From Hyphomicrobium sp. CS1BSMeth3 (GTDB taxonomy: Bacteria > Pseudomonadota > Alphaproteobacteria > Rhizobiales > Hyphomicrobiaceae), in assembly GCF_900117415.1 (NCBI RefSeq), contig NZ_FPEI01000006.1, forward strand, positions 1,984,001 through 2,048,000: 64,000 nt of DNA, in the 5' to 3' direction. Position numbers and translations under genes: made by a program. Within the stretch, counting starts at the first letter, position 1, and every line of letters begins with the position of its first letter. The notes under the pieces are model-generated. The model saw only the letters and a list, made by a program, of their open reading frames with translations. It was not told the origin of the DNA and made no database searches. Of this stretch, positions 8,636 through 18,051 are shown one piece after another.

Positions 8636-10073
8636 GCAGGCGCCGCCGCGCATGGCGGCGCTCGCCACGCTGCCCGTGTTTTTGAGCCTCGTGGGCAAGC
8701 GCGCAATCGTTGCCGGTGGCAGCGCCGCAGCCGCATGGAAAGCAGAGCTGCTCGCCGCTGCGGGTGCCGATGTCCACGTCTACGCCAAGGATGTCTCGCC
8801 TGAGATGGAAGCGCTGCTCACGCGCGGCGCGGCATCCGGAACGCTCACGCTTCATGCTGGGCTGTGGCCTGTAGAGAGCCTTGCTGGCGCCGCCGTCGCT
8901 ATTGCCGATGCCGAGAGCGAGGATGAAGCTTCCGCGTTCTACAGTGCCGCTGTCCAAGCCGGTGTCCCCGTCAACGTCATCGACAAGCCGGCCTTCTGCC
9001 AGTTTCAGTTCGGCGCGATCGTCAACCGCTCCCCCGTCGTCGTCGGCATTTCGACAACGGGCGCCGCCCCCATTCTCGGCCAGGCCATCCGCCGCCGCAT
9101 CGAAACCTTGCTGCCGCCGGCCCTCGCGCTCTGGGGCCAACTTGCCAGCGCGATCCGGGAACGCGTGGGCGAACGTCTTGCGGCAGGTGGCGCGCGGCGC
9201 GCCTTCTGGGAGAAGTTCGTCGACCACGCCTTCGGTCCTGCGCCGACGCGAAGCGAGTTCAGACGTCTCGATCACCTGATTGACTTGCTTTCAACGCGAT
9301 CACAACCGCGTGCCGGCTGCGTCACGCTCGTGGGCGGTGGACCTGGCAATGCCGAGCTTCTGACGTTGAAGGCAGTCCGCGCGCTGCAGGCCGCGGATGT
9401 CATCCTCTACGACGATCTCGTATCCGACGAGGTGCTCGAGCTCGCGCGGCGCGAAGCAAAGCGTCTGCTGGTCGGCAAACGCGGCGGGCGGGAAAGCTGC
9501 CGTCAGGAAGACATCAACGCGCTCATGGTGAAACTCGCACGGCAAGGGCGCCGTGTCGTGCGCCTGAAGTCGGGTGATCCCATGATCTTCGGCCGAGCAG
9601 GTGAGGAAATGGCGCAGCTCGAACAGGCTGGCATTCCATTCGAGATCGTGCCCGGCATTACGGCAGCTTCGGCGATGGCTGCAGCCCTCGGCGTGTCACT
9701 CACGCACCGCGATCACGCGCACTCCGTGCGCTTCGTTACCGGCCACTCACGCGCTGGTGGGCTGCCGGAGACCCTCGACTGGCGCGGTCTCGCCGATCCC
9801 GATACGACGCTGGTTATCTATATGGGCGGCCGCACTGCGGGGGCTCTGGCCACCCGCCTCATGGCGGAAGGCGCGAATGCCCATACGCCGGCCGTTGCGG
9901 TTGCCCACCTCTCGCGTGCGGGTGAAACGCGCTGGCACGGCACGCTCGCGACACTCCGCGAAGCGGATATCTTGCTGAACACGACGGGGCCGGTGCTTAT
10001 CGCCGTTGGCACGGCGTTCGCGCGCGCGGCTGTTGAAGTAAGGGCGCACCATTCAGCAACCTCGACCGCCTGA
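8607..10073 (+). CDS. cysG: Siroheme synthase, fused CysG type
   Basis: The protein has 488 residues. The N-terminal Rossmann domain (KRAIVAGGSAAAAWKAELL; ADAESEDEASAFY) is precorrin-2 dehydrogenase/sirohydrochlorin ferrochelatase. From about residue 235 it is a SAM-dependent uroporphyrinogen-III C-methyltransferase with VTLVGGGPGNAELLTLKA, LKSGDPMIFGRAGEE, VPGITAASA and the AVAHLSRAGE region. It therefore makes siroheme, the cofactor NirB needs, which explains its place at the end of the nitrate operon. I kept the ATG at 8607, which overlaps nasA by 29 bases, because AGAGGA precedes it; a later ATG at 8652 lacks a ribosome-binding site. Confidence 0.95.
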   Translation: MQLASRKPSEQAPPRMAALATLPVFLSLVGKRAIVAGGSAAAAWKAELLAAAGADVHVYAKDVSPEMEALLTRGAASGTLTLHAGLWPVESLAGAAVAIADAESEDEASAFYSAAVQAGVPVNVIDKPAFCQFQFGAIVNRSPVVVGISTTGAAPILGQAIRRRIETLLPPALALWGQLASAIRERVGERLAAGGARRAFWEKFVDHAFGPAPTRSEFRRLDHLIDLLSTRSQPRAGCVTLVGGGPGNAELLTLKAVRALQAADVILYDDLVSDEVLELARREAKRLLVGKRGGRESCRQEDINALMVKLARQGRRVVRLKSGDPMIFGRAGEEMAQLEQAGIPFEIVPGITAASAMAAALGVSLTHRDHAHSVRFVTGHSRAGGLPETLDWRGLADPDTTLVIYMGGRTAGALATRLMAEGANAHTPAVAVAHLSRAGETRWHGTLATLREADILLNTTGPVLIAVGTAFARAAVEVRAHHSATSTA

Positions 10074-10088
10074 GATCAGGCGTCGCGA

Positions 10089-10165
10089 CTAAAGCGTCGG
10101 ACCTTAAATGCGACCCACGCCTGGGCTGATCTCAAAGTCGCATTTAAGGTCCAAAGACGCTTTAG
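10089..10165. repeat. Long palindrome 1 of a related pair (cysG/cioB intergenic)
   Basis: The left arm is 10089-10114 and the right arm 10137-10165. Read as the reverse complement, the right arm equals the left arm (starting CTAAAGCGTC and ending ATGCGAC) plus an extra TTT after CTAAAGCGTC. The loop is about 22 bases. It lies just after cysG and before the convergent cioB gene and could end transcription from cysG. Its arms are a diverged version of those in the next palindrome. Confidence 0.8.
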
Positions 10166-10177
10166 AGTCATAGTGTT

Positions 10178-10253
10178 CTAAAGCAACTTTGGACTTGAAA
10201 TTCACTCCCTGCCTAGCCCCGAACTGAGGTGAATTTCAAGTCCGTTGCTTTAG
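10178..10253. repeat. Long palindrome 2 of a related pair, reaching the cioB stop
   Basis: The left arm is 10178-10205 and the right arm 10229-10253, with arms beginning CTAAAGCAAC and ending AAATTCAC. The left arm carries an extra TTT, in this case on the opposite side from palindrome 1. Both arms differ from palindrome 1 at the same places, so pairing is preserved. The cioB stop codon (10250-10252) lies within the right arm. It resembles the dispersed intergenic palindromes of Hyphomicrobiales and may act as a bidirectional terminator. Confidence 0.8.
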
Positions 10254-11254
10254 TGATAGCCTTCACCTGGCCCGATCTTGCCGCGGAACATCCAGTACAC
10301 GAACGCCGTGTAGCCAAGGATCAGCGGCAGCAGGAACACAGTCCCGACGAGCAGGAAGAACTGCGAAGCCGGCGCCGCTGCCGTATCCCAAAAGGTCAGA
10401 TGCGGCGGGACGAGATAGGGCACCGTCGAGATCACCAACCCCAGATACCCGAGCAGGAAGAGCACGACACTCCCGACGAACGGCTTCACCTCGTCGCCTC
10501 GGCGCAACCAGCGGAAGATCATGTAAGCGACGACCGCTGTAACGAGCGGCACTGGCCAGAGGTAGAGGATGTTTGGCGTGCTGAACCAGCGCGCGGCAAT
10601 GCGATCGACAGCAAGCGGTGTCCACAAGCTCACCACGGCCATGGCGCCGATGACTGCCATCAGCAGGGGCACCGCCGTGCTGCGACCAAATTCCTGGACC
10701 GGCCCCGATGTGCGCATCACGAGCCATGTGGCGCCGAGCAGCGCATAGCCCGCCACCACCGCCAACCCAACGAAGATGGAGAAGGGCGTGAGCCAATCAA
10801 ACGGCCCGCCGGCGTACTGCCGATTGACGACCTCGACACCCTGCAAAAGTCCGCCGAGGATCACGCCCTGGAGGAATGCCGCGACGATCGAGCCGCCGGC
10901 AAAGGCGACATCCCACATGCGATGCGAGGGCTTCGCGACCCAGCGGAACTCGAAGGAAACACCGCGCAGCACGAGCGCCAGCAGCATCCCGATCACCGGC
11001 AGATAGAATGCCGGCATGATGACGGCATAGGCGGTCGGGAAAGCGACCCACAGGCCGGCGCCGCCGAGCACCAGCCACGTCTCGTTGCCATCCCAGAAAG
11101 GCGCAACGGAGTTCATCATGACGTCGCGGTCCTCTTCCTTGCGAGCGAAGGGAAAGAGGATGGCAATGCCGAGATCGAAGCCGTCCAGGATGACGTACAT
11201 GGCGACGGCGACGCCAATGAGCGTAGCCCAGATGAGCGGGAGATGTTCTTCCAT
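10250..11254 (-). CDS. cioB: Cytochrome bd-type quinol oxidase subunit II (CioB/CydB)
   Basis: This is a 334-residue integral membrane protein with about eight to nine TM segments. It begins with a first TM helix containing WATLIGVAVAMYVILDGFDL and a loop with NSVAPFWDGNETWLVLGGAGLW, both hallmarks of the CydB family. It ends with FVYWMFRGKIGPGEGYH. The start at 11254 lies 5 bases after the cioA stop, so the two subunits are co-translated. Together they oxidise ubiquinol and reduce oxygen to water without pumping protons. No CydX-like small gene follows; the gene ends in a palindromic repeat. Confidence 0.95.
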   Translation of the reverse strand: MEEHLPLIWATLIGVAVAMYVILDGFDLGIAILFPFARKEEDRDVMMNSVAPFWDGNETWLVLGGAGLWVAFPTAYAVIMPAFYLPVIGMLLALVLRGVSFEFRWVAKPSHRMWDVAFAGGSIVAAFLQGVILGGLLQGVEVVNRQYAGGPFDWLTPFSIFVGLAVVAGYALLGATWLVMRTSGPVQEFGRSTAVPLLMAVIGAMAVVSLWTPLAVDRIAARWFSTPNILYLWPVPLVTAVVAYMIFRWLRRGDEVKPFVGSVVLFLLGYLGLVISTVPYLVPPHLTFWDTAAAPASQFFLLVGTVFLLPLILGYTAFVYWMFRGKIGPGEGYH

Positions 11255-11259
11255 CGCCG

Positions 11260-12696
11260 TCACTCCTTTGGTGTGCCGAGCGAAAAGCCGGGTCCGCTGC
11301 CGCGTGGGCGCCCAGTCGCCTCGCGGGCAGCCTCTTCGGCCGCGGAGAGTGGCCGGTTCGGCAGGCCTTCGGGGACCTCCGACACCTCGCCCTTCGGACC
11401 CGCGTTGATGAGACGATTGATGTAGTAGATGCCCATCGAGAAGACGATGCCATAGATGAAGACGAACAGCGCCAGCGTGCCGGCAACGCTGGCACCCGGC
11501 ACTGGCGATGTGGCATCGGCCGTCCGCATGAGGCCCTGCACGACCCAGGGCTGACGGCCCTGCTCGGTCACGAACCATCCCGCCAGGATGGCGATGAAGC
11601 CGAGGGACCACATCTGCGATACCGACCGAAGGAACAAGCGGCTCTCGAACAGACGTCCGCGTAACCAAAGAAACGCGCCCCAGAGACCGACCGCGATGAG
11701 CAGCATGCCGATGCCGACCATGATGCGGAAGGCGAAGAAGACGTTGGCAACGGGCGGCCAGTCCTTCTCGGGGAAGCTCGTGAGACCGGGATATTTGCCC
11801 TCCCACGTATGCGTCAGGATCACCGACCCGGCATTCGGAATGGCAATCTCGTAGTGGTTCTTGCGCGCCTTCTCGTCGGGGACGCCAAAGAGCACGAGCG
11901 CGCCAGCCTTCGAGCCATCCCAGTGGCCCTCCATGGCCGCGACCTTCGCCGGCTGATGCTTCAGCGTATTGAGCCCGTGCATGTCTCCGATGACGAGTTG
12001 CAGCGGCGCCGTGACGAAGATCATCCCGACGGCCATGCGCAGCATGGTGCGGCTTTCCTCGGGATGGCGGCCCGCACGCAGATAGCGGGCACCGACCGCC
12101 AGCACCACGACCGCCGTCGTGAGGTACGCCGCATTGAGCATGTGGGCGAAGCGATACGGGAAGCTCGGATTGAAGATGATCTCCCACCAGCTCACGGGGA
12201 ACGCGATCCCGTTGCGGATCTCGTGACCGGCCGGTGTCTGCATCCAGCTATTGGCGGCAAGGATCCAGAAGGCGCTGATCGCAGTCCCGATGGCGACGAG
12301 GACGGCCGAGAGCGTGATGAGCCAGGGCGGGAAGCGGTTCCAGCCGAACAGCAGAATGCCGAGGAAGGTGGCCTCCAAATAGAAGGCCGTCAGCACCTCG
12401 TAGCCGATGAGCGGCCCGATGACGTTGCCGGTGAACTCCGAGAAGCGGCTCCAGTTCGTACCGAACTGGTAGCTCAGCACGATGCCGGAGACGACACCCA
12501 TGGCAAAGGACACGGCAAAGATCTTGGTCCAGAAGCGGGCGAGGCGATGGAACTTCTCCTCTCCCGACCGCATCCACAGCATCAGCAGAACGGCGATGAA
12601 TGCCGACAGGCCGATCGTGAACGCGGGAAAAATGATGTGAAACGATATGGTGAACGCGAATTGTATGCGCGCCAGCAGTACGGGATCGAGTTCCAT
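11260..12696 (-). CDS. cioA: Cytochrome bd-type quinol oxidase subunit I, cyanide-insensitive class
   Basis: The 478-residue haem-binding subunit has His20 in FTISFHIIFPAFTIG as the probable axial ligand of haem b595, and conserved stretches SFAMGVVSGIVLSYQFGTNW and QLVIGDMHG. The region after helix 6 (the Q loop) is short, running from EGHWDGSKAG to EKDWPPVANVFFAFRIM. This is typical of CioA rather than the long-loop E. coli CydA. ATG at 12694-12696 follows GGAGG. A terminal oxidase of this class supports respiration under low oxygen, cyanide or sulfide. No regulator gene is adjacent, but a palindrome overlaps the likely promoter. Confidence 0.94.
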   Translation of the reverse strand: MELDPVLLARIQFAFTISFHIIFPAFTIGLSAFIAVLLMLWMRSGEEKFHRLARFWTKIFAVSFAMGVVSGIVLSYQFGTNWSRFSEFTGNVIGPLIGYEVLTAFYLEATFLGILLFGWNRFPPWLITLSAVLVAIGTAISAFWILAANSWMQTPAGHEIRNGIAFPVSWWEIIFNPSFPYRFAHMLNAAYLTTAVVVLAVGARYLRAGRHPEESRTMLRMAVGMIFVTAPLQLVIGDMHGLNTLKHQPAKVAAMEGHWDGSKAGALVLFGVPDEKARKNHYEIAIPNAGSVILTHTWEGKYPGLTSFPEKDWPPVANVFFAFRIMVGIGMLLIAVGLWGAFLWLRGRLFESRLFLRSVSQMWSLGFIAILAGWFVTEQGRQPWVVQGLMRTADATSPVPGASVAGTLALFVFIYGIVFSMGIYYINRLINAGPKGEVSEVPEGLPNRPLSAAEEAAREATGRPRGSGPGFSLGTPKE

Positions 12697-13042
12697 CGCG
12701 ACCTCCGTCGAACTTAGATTTCTCAGACTATACCCTACACGATCCTTATTCTGAATAACTGCGGCTTATGAACGCCGGCCAGTGCCCGCGTAAAATCGCG
12801 CAAAAAGCCGCTAATGCCGCCACGGCGCGCCAAAAAAGAGGCAGCGGGAAGAACAGAATTGCGTCTACCCTGCTAACGATGGCATTGACGACACCCCGTG
12901 TGATCGCAGCATGATAGGGGCGCGAGCACCGCCGATGCGCGCTCGTTGAGGGAGGTCGTGGAGCGGCAGCAAGTGGCGCTCGATGCAGACTCGATCCGCA
13001 CGAACCAAACAGCCAGCAGCCCACCAGCATGGAGAGCGTGAA
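12697..13042. other. Gene-free divergent intergenic region
   Basis: These 346 bases separate cioA (-) from the TRAP binding-protein gene (+). The left end holds the cioAB promoter and palindrome. For the right-hand gene, TTGACG at 12885-12890 followed by an AT-containing stretch near 12910-12916 is a weak promoter candidate, and GGAGAGCGTGA precedes the ATG at 13043. Nothing that looks coding on either strand stands out. Confidence 0.6.
12727..12758 (-). promoter_or_regulatory. Putative cioAB promoter with overlapping palindrome
   Basis: On the minus strand a TTCAGA -35-like hexamer (12750-12755) and a TATAGT -10-like hexamer (12727-12732) are separated by 17 bases, 31 bp upstream of the cioA start codon. 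The perfect 13-bp palindrome TTATTCTGAATAA (12746-12758) covers the -35 element, the position expected for a repressor site. It does not match the FNR consensus, and I cannot name its regulator. Confidence 0.4.
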
Positions 13043-14017
13043 ATGAGAGGTTTTGAACGCGTGGCAATTGCTGCGAGCGTCGCCGCATTGCTGGGCACGG
13101 CGACCGCCGCCTCGGCGCAGCAGAAGTTCGTCACGATCGGTACGGGTGGCGTCACGGGCGTCTATTACGCCGCGGGCGGTGCCATCTGCCGCCTTCTGAA
13201 CAAGGACCGTAAGCAGCACGGCATCCGCTGCTCGGTGGAGTCGACCGGCGGCTCGGCCTTCAACGTGAACACGATCAAGGCCGGCGAGCTCGACTTCGGC
13301 ATGGCCCAGTCGGACGTGCATTTCAATTCGCTCAAGGGTGTCGGCAGCTTCAAGGACGCGGGCCCCTATGGCGACCTGCGCGCCGTCTTCTCGGTCCATC
13401 CTGAGCCTTTCACGGTACTGGCCCGCAAGGAAGCCAACGTGAAGTCGTTCGACGACTTCAAGGGCAAGCGCTTCAACGTCGGCAATCCCGGCTCGGGCAC
13501 GCGTGCTTCGATGGAAGAGCTGCTGGTGGCCATGGGCTGGAAGCTCTCGGACTTCTCTCTCGCCTCGGAGCTCAAGGCCGACGAGCACGGGCCCGCGCTC
13601 TGCGACGCCAAGATCGACGGTTTCTACTATGCCGTCGGACATCCCTCAGCGAACATCCAGGATCCGACCACGACCTGCGGCGCCCAGCTCGTCTCGCTGA
13701 AGGGTGCTGCGATCGACAAACTGCTCGCCGAAAAGCCGTACTACGCCAAGGCCACGATTCCGGGCGGCATGTACGCGAGCAACCCCCAGCCGACGGAGAC
13801 CTACGGCGTCATGGCGACGCTCGTGTCCTCGGCCAAGGTGCCTGACGAGACCGTCTACCAGCTCGTCAAAGCGACCTTCGACAACTTCGACGAGTTCAAG
13901 AAGCTGCATCCTGCCTTCGCCAACCTCGATCCGGCGAAGATGGTCAAGGACGGCCTCTCGGCACCGCTGCATCCGGGTGCTGCGAAGTACTACAAGGAAA
14001 AGGGCTGGCTGAAGTAA
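13043..14017 (+). CDS. TAXI-family TRAP transporter solute-binding protein
   Basis: This is a 324-residue periplasmic binding protein. The start at 13043 gives a clean signal peptide ([18 protein letters not shown] to about ASAQQ) after [28 protein letters not shown] followed by [21 protein letters not shown] is the diagnostic opening of the TAXI (TRAP-associated extracytoplasmic immunogenic) family. The ligand cannot be told from sequence; TAXI proteins studied elsewhere bind glutamate, glutamine or other carboxylates. It is followed by a hairpin and then by the fused TRAP permease. Confidence 0.93.
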   Translation: MRGFERVAIAASVAALLGTATAASAQQKFVTIGTGGVTGVYYAAGGAICRLLNKDRKQHGIRCSVESTGGSAFNVNTIKAGELDFGMAQSDVHFNSLKGVGSFKDAGPYGDLRAVFSVHPEPFTVLARKEANVKSFDDFKGKRFNVGNPGSGTRASMEELLVAMGWKLSDFSLASELKADEHGPALCDAKIDGFYYAVGHPSANIQDPTTTCGAQLVSLKGAAIDKLLAEKPYYAKATIPGGMYASNPQPTETYGVMATLVSSAKVPDETVYQLVKATFDNFDEFKKLHPAFANLDPAKMVKDGLSAPLHPGAAKYYKEKGWLK

Positions 14018-14037
14018 TCACCGCCCGCGTGAAGATC

Positions 14038-14067
14038 CGGCAGGGCGCCGTCAGCAGCGCCCTGCCG
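14038..14067 (+). terminator. Hairpin between TRAP binding-protein and permease genes
   Basis: An 11-bp perfect stem (CGGCAGGGCGC with GCGCCCTGCCG) and an 8-base loop are followed by the T-rich ATGCTTGTTT. It lies 21 bp after the binding-protein stop and 38 bp before the permease start, with no new promoter apparent. It probably acts as a partial terminator or 3' mRNA stabiliser that raises binding protein over permease. Confidence 0.7.
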
Positions 14068-14104
14068 ATGCTTGTTTCAGGGCACGGAGCCCGTGGGGGG
14101 TGTC

Positions 14105-16678
14105 ATGACGGACAAGACGGCTGCCACGGCCGAGCTTTCGCCTGAGCTCGAGCAACTCGTCGCCGAGGCCGATACCGGCGGACGCAAGCCGATCGGGCTC
14201 GCAGCCCAGATCCTCCTCTGGATTGCGGTCTCCTGGTCGCTGTTCCAGCTCTGGTACGCCTCGCCGCTGCCGTTCGTGTTCGGCATCGGCGTCCTCAACG
14301 ACACCGAAGCGCGCGCCATCCACCTCGCCTTCGCGCTCTTCCTCGCCTACACGGCGTATCCGGCCTTCAAGTCTTCGTCGCGCGTACACATTCCACTCAT
14401 CGACTGGGTGCTCGCGCTCGCAGGCGCCTTTGCCGGCGCCTATCTCTTCCTCTTCTACAATCAGCTCGCGCTCCGCCCCGGCCAGCCCACGCTCATGGAC
14501 CTCGTGACGGCGGGGAGCGGCATTCTGCTGCTGCTCGAGGCGACGCGTCGCTCGCTCGGCCTGCCCATGGTGGGCGTCGCAGCGGTCTTCATGCTTTTCA
14601 CGTTCGCGGGCCCGTACATGCCCGAGGCGTTGCAGCACAAGGGCGCGTCTCTGCAGCGCTTCCTCACGCATCAATGGCTGGTGACGGAGGGCGTGTTCGG
14701 CATCGCGCTCGGCGTCTCGACGAGCTTCGTGTTCCTTTTCGTTCTGTTCGGCACGCTGCTCGACAAGGCCGGCGCCGGCAACTGGCTGATGCAGCTCTCG
14801 ATCGCGCTCCTTGGCCATCTGCGCGGCGGTCCGGCAAAAGTTGCCGTCGTCTCCTCGGCCCTCAACGGCGTGGTCTCAGGCTCGTCGGTATCGAACGTGG
14901 TCTCGGGCGGCATCTTCACCATCCCGCTCATGAAGCGCACCGGCCTATCGGGCGTGAAGGCCGGCGCGATCGAGGCCTCATCATCGATCAACGGTCAGAT
15001 CATGCCGCCGGTCATGGGAGCGGCGGCCTTCCTGATGGTCGAGTACGTCGGCATCCCCTACTCGGAGATCATCAAGCACGCCGCGCTGCCCGCGATCGCC
15101 TCGTACATCTCGCTCTTCTACATCGTGCATCTTGAGGCAGTGAAGATCGGCACGGCGCCGATCCCGCGTGAGCGCATGGAAGCCAAGACCAGATTGCTCC
15201 GCACTGGTCTCGGCCTCTCCGGCACGATCGCCATCCTATGCCTGCTGTACTACGGCGTGCAGGGCATCCAGCTCGCCTTTGGGAGCGCCGCACCGACCAT
15301 TCTCACTCTCGTGGCGGCAGCCGTTTATGTCGCCAGCGTCTGGTTCTCCTCGCGATACGAGGATCTCTCGCTCGACGATCCGAATGCGCCCATCATCTCG
15401 CTTCCGCGCGCCTGGGACGTGGTGCGCACGGGTCTGGACTTCATCATTCCCTTGGTGGTGCTGCTCTGGTGCCTGACCGTCGATCAGCTTTCGCCCGGCC
15501 TCTCCGCCTTCTGGGGAACGCTCACGGTCATCGGCATTGTCGCAACGAGAAAGCCGCTGCTGGCCCTCTTTCGGAACCAATCGATCCCAAATGCCATCGC
15601 TACGGGCTGGGACGACCTGGTAGATGGCCTCGCGCTCGGCGCGCGCAACATGATCGGCATCGCTGTCGCGACGGCTACGGCCGGCATTGTCGTCGGCACC
15701 GTGACGCTGACCGGCCTCGGGCTGATGATGACGGAGTTCGTCGAGTTCCTCTCGGGCGGCAATGTCATCATCATGCTGCTTCTCATCGCGATGATCTCCC
15801 TCGTGCTCGGCATGGGCATCCCGACGACGGCAAACTACATCCTCGTCGCGACGCTCATGGCACCGGTTGTCATCGAGCTCGGTGCACAAGCGGGCCTCGC
15901 CATCCCGCTCATCGCCGTGCACCTTTTCGTCTTCTACTTCGGCATCATGGCGGACATCACACCGCCGGTCGGCCTCGCGGCCTTTGCCGCAGCAGCCATC
16001 TCGCGCGAGGATCCGATCGCGACAGGCTTTCAGGGCGCGCTCTACTCGCTGCGTACGGCCATCCTGCCCTTCGTGTTCATCTTCAATCCCGCGCTGCTTC
16101 TGATCGGCATCGATTCAGTACCGCATCTCATCGGCGTGGTGGTGATCTCGCTGATCGCGATATTGCTGTTTGCCGCCGCGACCATGAACTGGTTCATCAC
16201 GAAGAGCCGTCTCTGGGAGTCGGCGATCCTCCTGCTCGCCTGCTTTACGCTGTTCCGACCCGACTGGTGGCTCGACCAGTTCTATCCGAAGTATCGCGAG
16301 CTACCCGCGCGCGAGTTGCTCGCTCAGGTCGAGCGCGCGCCCTCGGACACGCGAATTACGCTGGTCGTCGAAGGCCTGAACATCGAGGGCGAGACGGTGC
16401 GAAAAACCGTCAGCGTGCCTCTCGGTGATCCGAAGGAACCGCGCTTGCGCCTGCGCGCCGCCGGTCTCGGAGTTGCGGGCGCAGGCAACAAGGTCACGAT
16501 CACAAACGTCGCCTTCGGCTCCTATGCGAAGCGGCTCGGGCTCGAGGCCGGCTACGAGGTCGTCTCCGTGCTGGAGCCTGCGCAACGGCCTTCCCAGATC
16601 TGGCCCATCGGTGGTGGCCTGATTGCCGTAGGGCTGATCGCGCTGCTGCAATGGCGCCGGAGGCCCGCGCCCGCCTAG
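14105..16678 (+). CDS. TRAP transporter fused permease (small plus large subunit)
   Basis: This 857-residue inner-membrane protein fuses the 4-TM DctQ-like and 12-TM DctM-like subunits, the usual partner of TAXI binding proteins. Conserved stretches include VVSGSSVSNVVSGGIFTIPL, INGQIMPPVMGAAAFLM and LGMGIPTTANYILVATLMAP, then FGIMADITPPVGLAAFAAAA. After the last core TM comes an approximately 130-residue extension (from WWLDQFYPKYRELP) ending in one more hydrophobic segment, which corresponds to the DUF3394 tail seen in some fused TRAP permeases. I chose the ATG at 14105, which follows a G-rich site, over an upstream ATG at 14072. The driving force is a Na+ or H+ gradient; the substrate is unknown. 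Confidence 0.94.
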   Translation: MTDKTAATAELSPELEQLVAEADTGGRKPIGLAAQILLWIAVSWSLFQLWYASPLPFVFGIGVLNDTEARAIHLAFALFLAYTAYPAFKSSSRVHIPLIDWVLALAGAFAGAYLFLFYNQLALRPGQPTLMDLVTAGSGILLLLEATRRSLGLPMVGVAAVFMLFTFAGPYMPEALQHKGASLQRFLTHQWLVTEGVFGIALGVSTSFVFLFVLFGTLLDKAGAGNWLMQLSIALLGHLRGGPAKVAVVSSALNGVVSGSSVSNVVSGGIFTIPLMKRTGLSGVKAGAIEASSSINGQIMPPVMGAAAFLMVEYVGIPYSEIIKHAALPAIASYISLFYIVHLEAVKIGTAPIPRERMEAKTRLLRTGLGLSGTIAILCLLYYGVQGIQLAFGSAAPTILTLVAAAVYVASVWFSSRYEDLSLDDPNAPIISLPRAWDVVRTGLDFIIPLVVLLWCLTVDQLSPGLSAFWGTLTVIGIVATRKPLLALFRNQSIPNAIATGWDDLVDGLALGARNMIGIAVATATAGIVVGTVTLTGLGLMMTEFVEFLSGGNVIIMLLLIAMISLVLGMGIPTTANYILVATLMAPVVIELGAQAGLAIPLIAVHLFVFYFGIMADITPPVGLAAFAAAAISREDPIATGFQGALYSLRTAILPFVFIFNPALLLIGIDSVPHLIGVVVISLIAILLFAAATMNWFITKSRLWESAILLLACFTLFRPDWWLDQFYPKYRELPARELLAQVERAPSDTRITLVVEGLNIEGETVRKTVSVPLGDPKEPRLRLRAAGLGVAGAGNKVTITNVAFGSYAKRLGLEAGYEVVSVLEPAQRPSQIWPIGGGLIAVGLIALLQWRRRPAPA

Positions 16679-16774
16679 CAACATTTTCTTGTGTTGGATG
16701 TCGGATCGGAGCGATGTCAAACGTCCTTGAGGCAGGCCCATTAATCCTGGTTCTGCCGGCAGGAGCTCAAAGCC

Positions 16775-17419
16775 ATGTCTCTGACACTCTACGCGCATCC
16801 GCTTTCGTCGTACTGCCAGAAGGTACTGATCGCGCTCTACGAGCACGACGTGCCATTCGAGCTCAAGCTGCTCTCGCCGGAAAAGCCGGAGAATGAAGCG
16901 GAGTTCGCGAAGCTCTGGCCGCTGAAGCTGATGCCGATCCTGGTCGATGGCGAGCGCGTGCTGCGCGAGTCGAGCATCATCATCGAGTACATCGACCTGC
17001 ACTACGCCAAGGGACCTCGGCTCATTCCGCAGGACCCGAAGGCGGCGCTGGACGTGCGCTTCTTCGATCGCGTGTTCGACAACTTCGTGATGACGCCACA
17101 GCAGAAGGTCGTCTTCGACTACCTGCGTCCCGAAGGAACGAAAGACATCTACGGCGTCACTCAGGCCCGCGAGAAGCTCGATAACGCCTATGCCTGGCTC
17201 GAGAGCGTGCTCCCTGATAGCTGGGCCGTTGGAGGTCAGTTCTCGCTGGCCGATTGCGCGGCATCGCCCTCCGTCTTCTATGCGAGCAAGACGCAGGCAT
17301 TCGGGGATCGCTTTCCGCGCCTGGAAGCTTATCTGGCCCGGCTCGAGGCCCGGCCTACGATTGCTCGCGTACGCGAGGAAGCGCGGCCCTACTGGAAATT
17401 CTTCCCGTTCGCCGACTAG
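16775..17419 (+). CDS. Glutathione S-transferase family protein
   Basis: This is a 214-residue cytoplasmic protein with a thioredoxin-like N-terminal domain (SLTLYAHPLSSYCQKVLIAL), the glutathione-contact loop LMPILVDGERVLRESSIIIEY and an all-helical C-terminal domain. SSYC at residues 11-14 provides the likely thiol-activating Ser or Cys. It lies 96 bp after the TRAP permease and converges on the urease operon with only 8 bp between stop codons. The physiological substrate cannot be inferred; detoxification conjugation is generic for the family. Confidence 0.88.
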   Translation: MSLTLYAHPLSSYCQKVLIALYEHDVPFELKLLSPEKPENEAEFAKLWPLKLMPILVDGERVLRESSIIIEYIDLHYAKGPRLIPQDPKAALDVRFFDRVFDNFVMTPQQKVVFDYLRPEGTKDIYGVTQAREKLDNAYAWLESVLPDSWAVGGQFSLADCAASPSVFYASKTQAFGDRFPRLEAYLARLEARPTIARVREEARPYWKFFPFAD

Positions 17420-17427
17420 GCGCCTGC

Positions 17428-18051
17428 TCATGCCGCCGCTGAGAGGCCACCCATCCGCTCGATGAAACGAGCGATGTCGTCCACGCCGGTGCCGGCGCGG
17501 ATGTTCGTGAAGACGTAAGGCTTCTCGCCGCGCATCCGTTTGGTGTCGCTCTCCATGATGGAGAGATCGGCGCCGACGTGCGGGGCGAGGTCGGTCTTGT
17601 TGATCACCAAGAGATCGGAGCGCGTGATACCCGGGCCGCCCTTGCGCGGGATCTTCTCACCTTGCGCGACGTCGATGACGTAGATCGTCAAATCGGCAAG
17701 CTCCGGGGAGAAGGTCGCCGCCAGGTTGTCGCCGCCCGACTCGATCAGGATGACATCGAGGTTCGGGAACTTGCGCCGCATGGTGTCGATGGCGGAGAGG
17801 TTGATCGAGCAATCCTCGCGGATGGCCGTATGCGGGCAGCCACCGGTCTCCACACCCATGATGCGCTCGAGCGGCAAGGCCTGCATGCGCATGAGGATCT
17901 CGGCATCTTCCTTGGTGTAGATGTCGTTGGTGATGGCGCAGATGTCGTAGCGCTCGCGCAGTGCGCGGCAGAGCGCAGCCGTCAGTGTCGTCTTGCCGGA
18001 GCCCACGGGGCCTCCGATCCCGACGCGGAGCGGTCCATGTGATGAGCTCAT
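17428..18051 (-). CDS. ureG: Urease accessory GTPase UreG
   Basis: This 207-residue GTPase drives nickel delivery into urease. The P-loop [19 protein letters not shown] lies near residues 12-30. ETGGCPHTA holds the Cys-Pro-His nickel-binding motif, and [13 protein letters not shown] supplies the guanine-specificity motif. The ATG at 18049-18051 overlaps the ureF stop (ATGA); a longer frame to 18162 lies inside ureF and is not used. It is the last gene of the urease operon. Confidence 0.96.
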   Translation of the reverse strand: MSSSHGPLRVGIGGPVGSGKTTLTAALCRALRERYDICAITNDIYTKEDAEILMRMQALPLERIMGVETGGCPHTAIREDCSINLSAIDTMRRKFPNLDVILIESGGDNLAATFSPELADLTIYVIDVAQGEKIPRKGGPGITRSDLLVINKTDLAPHVGADLSIMESDTKRMRGEKPYVFTNIRAGTGVDDIARFIERMGGLSAAA

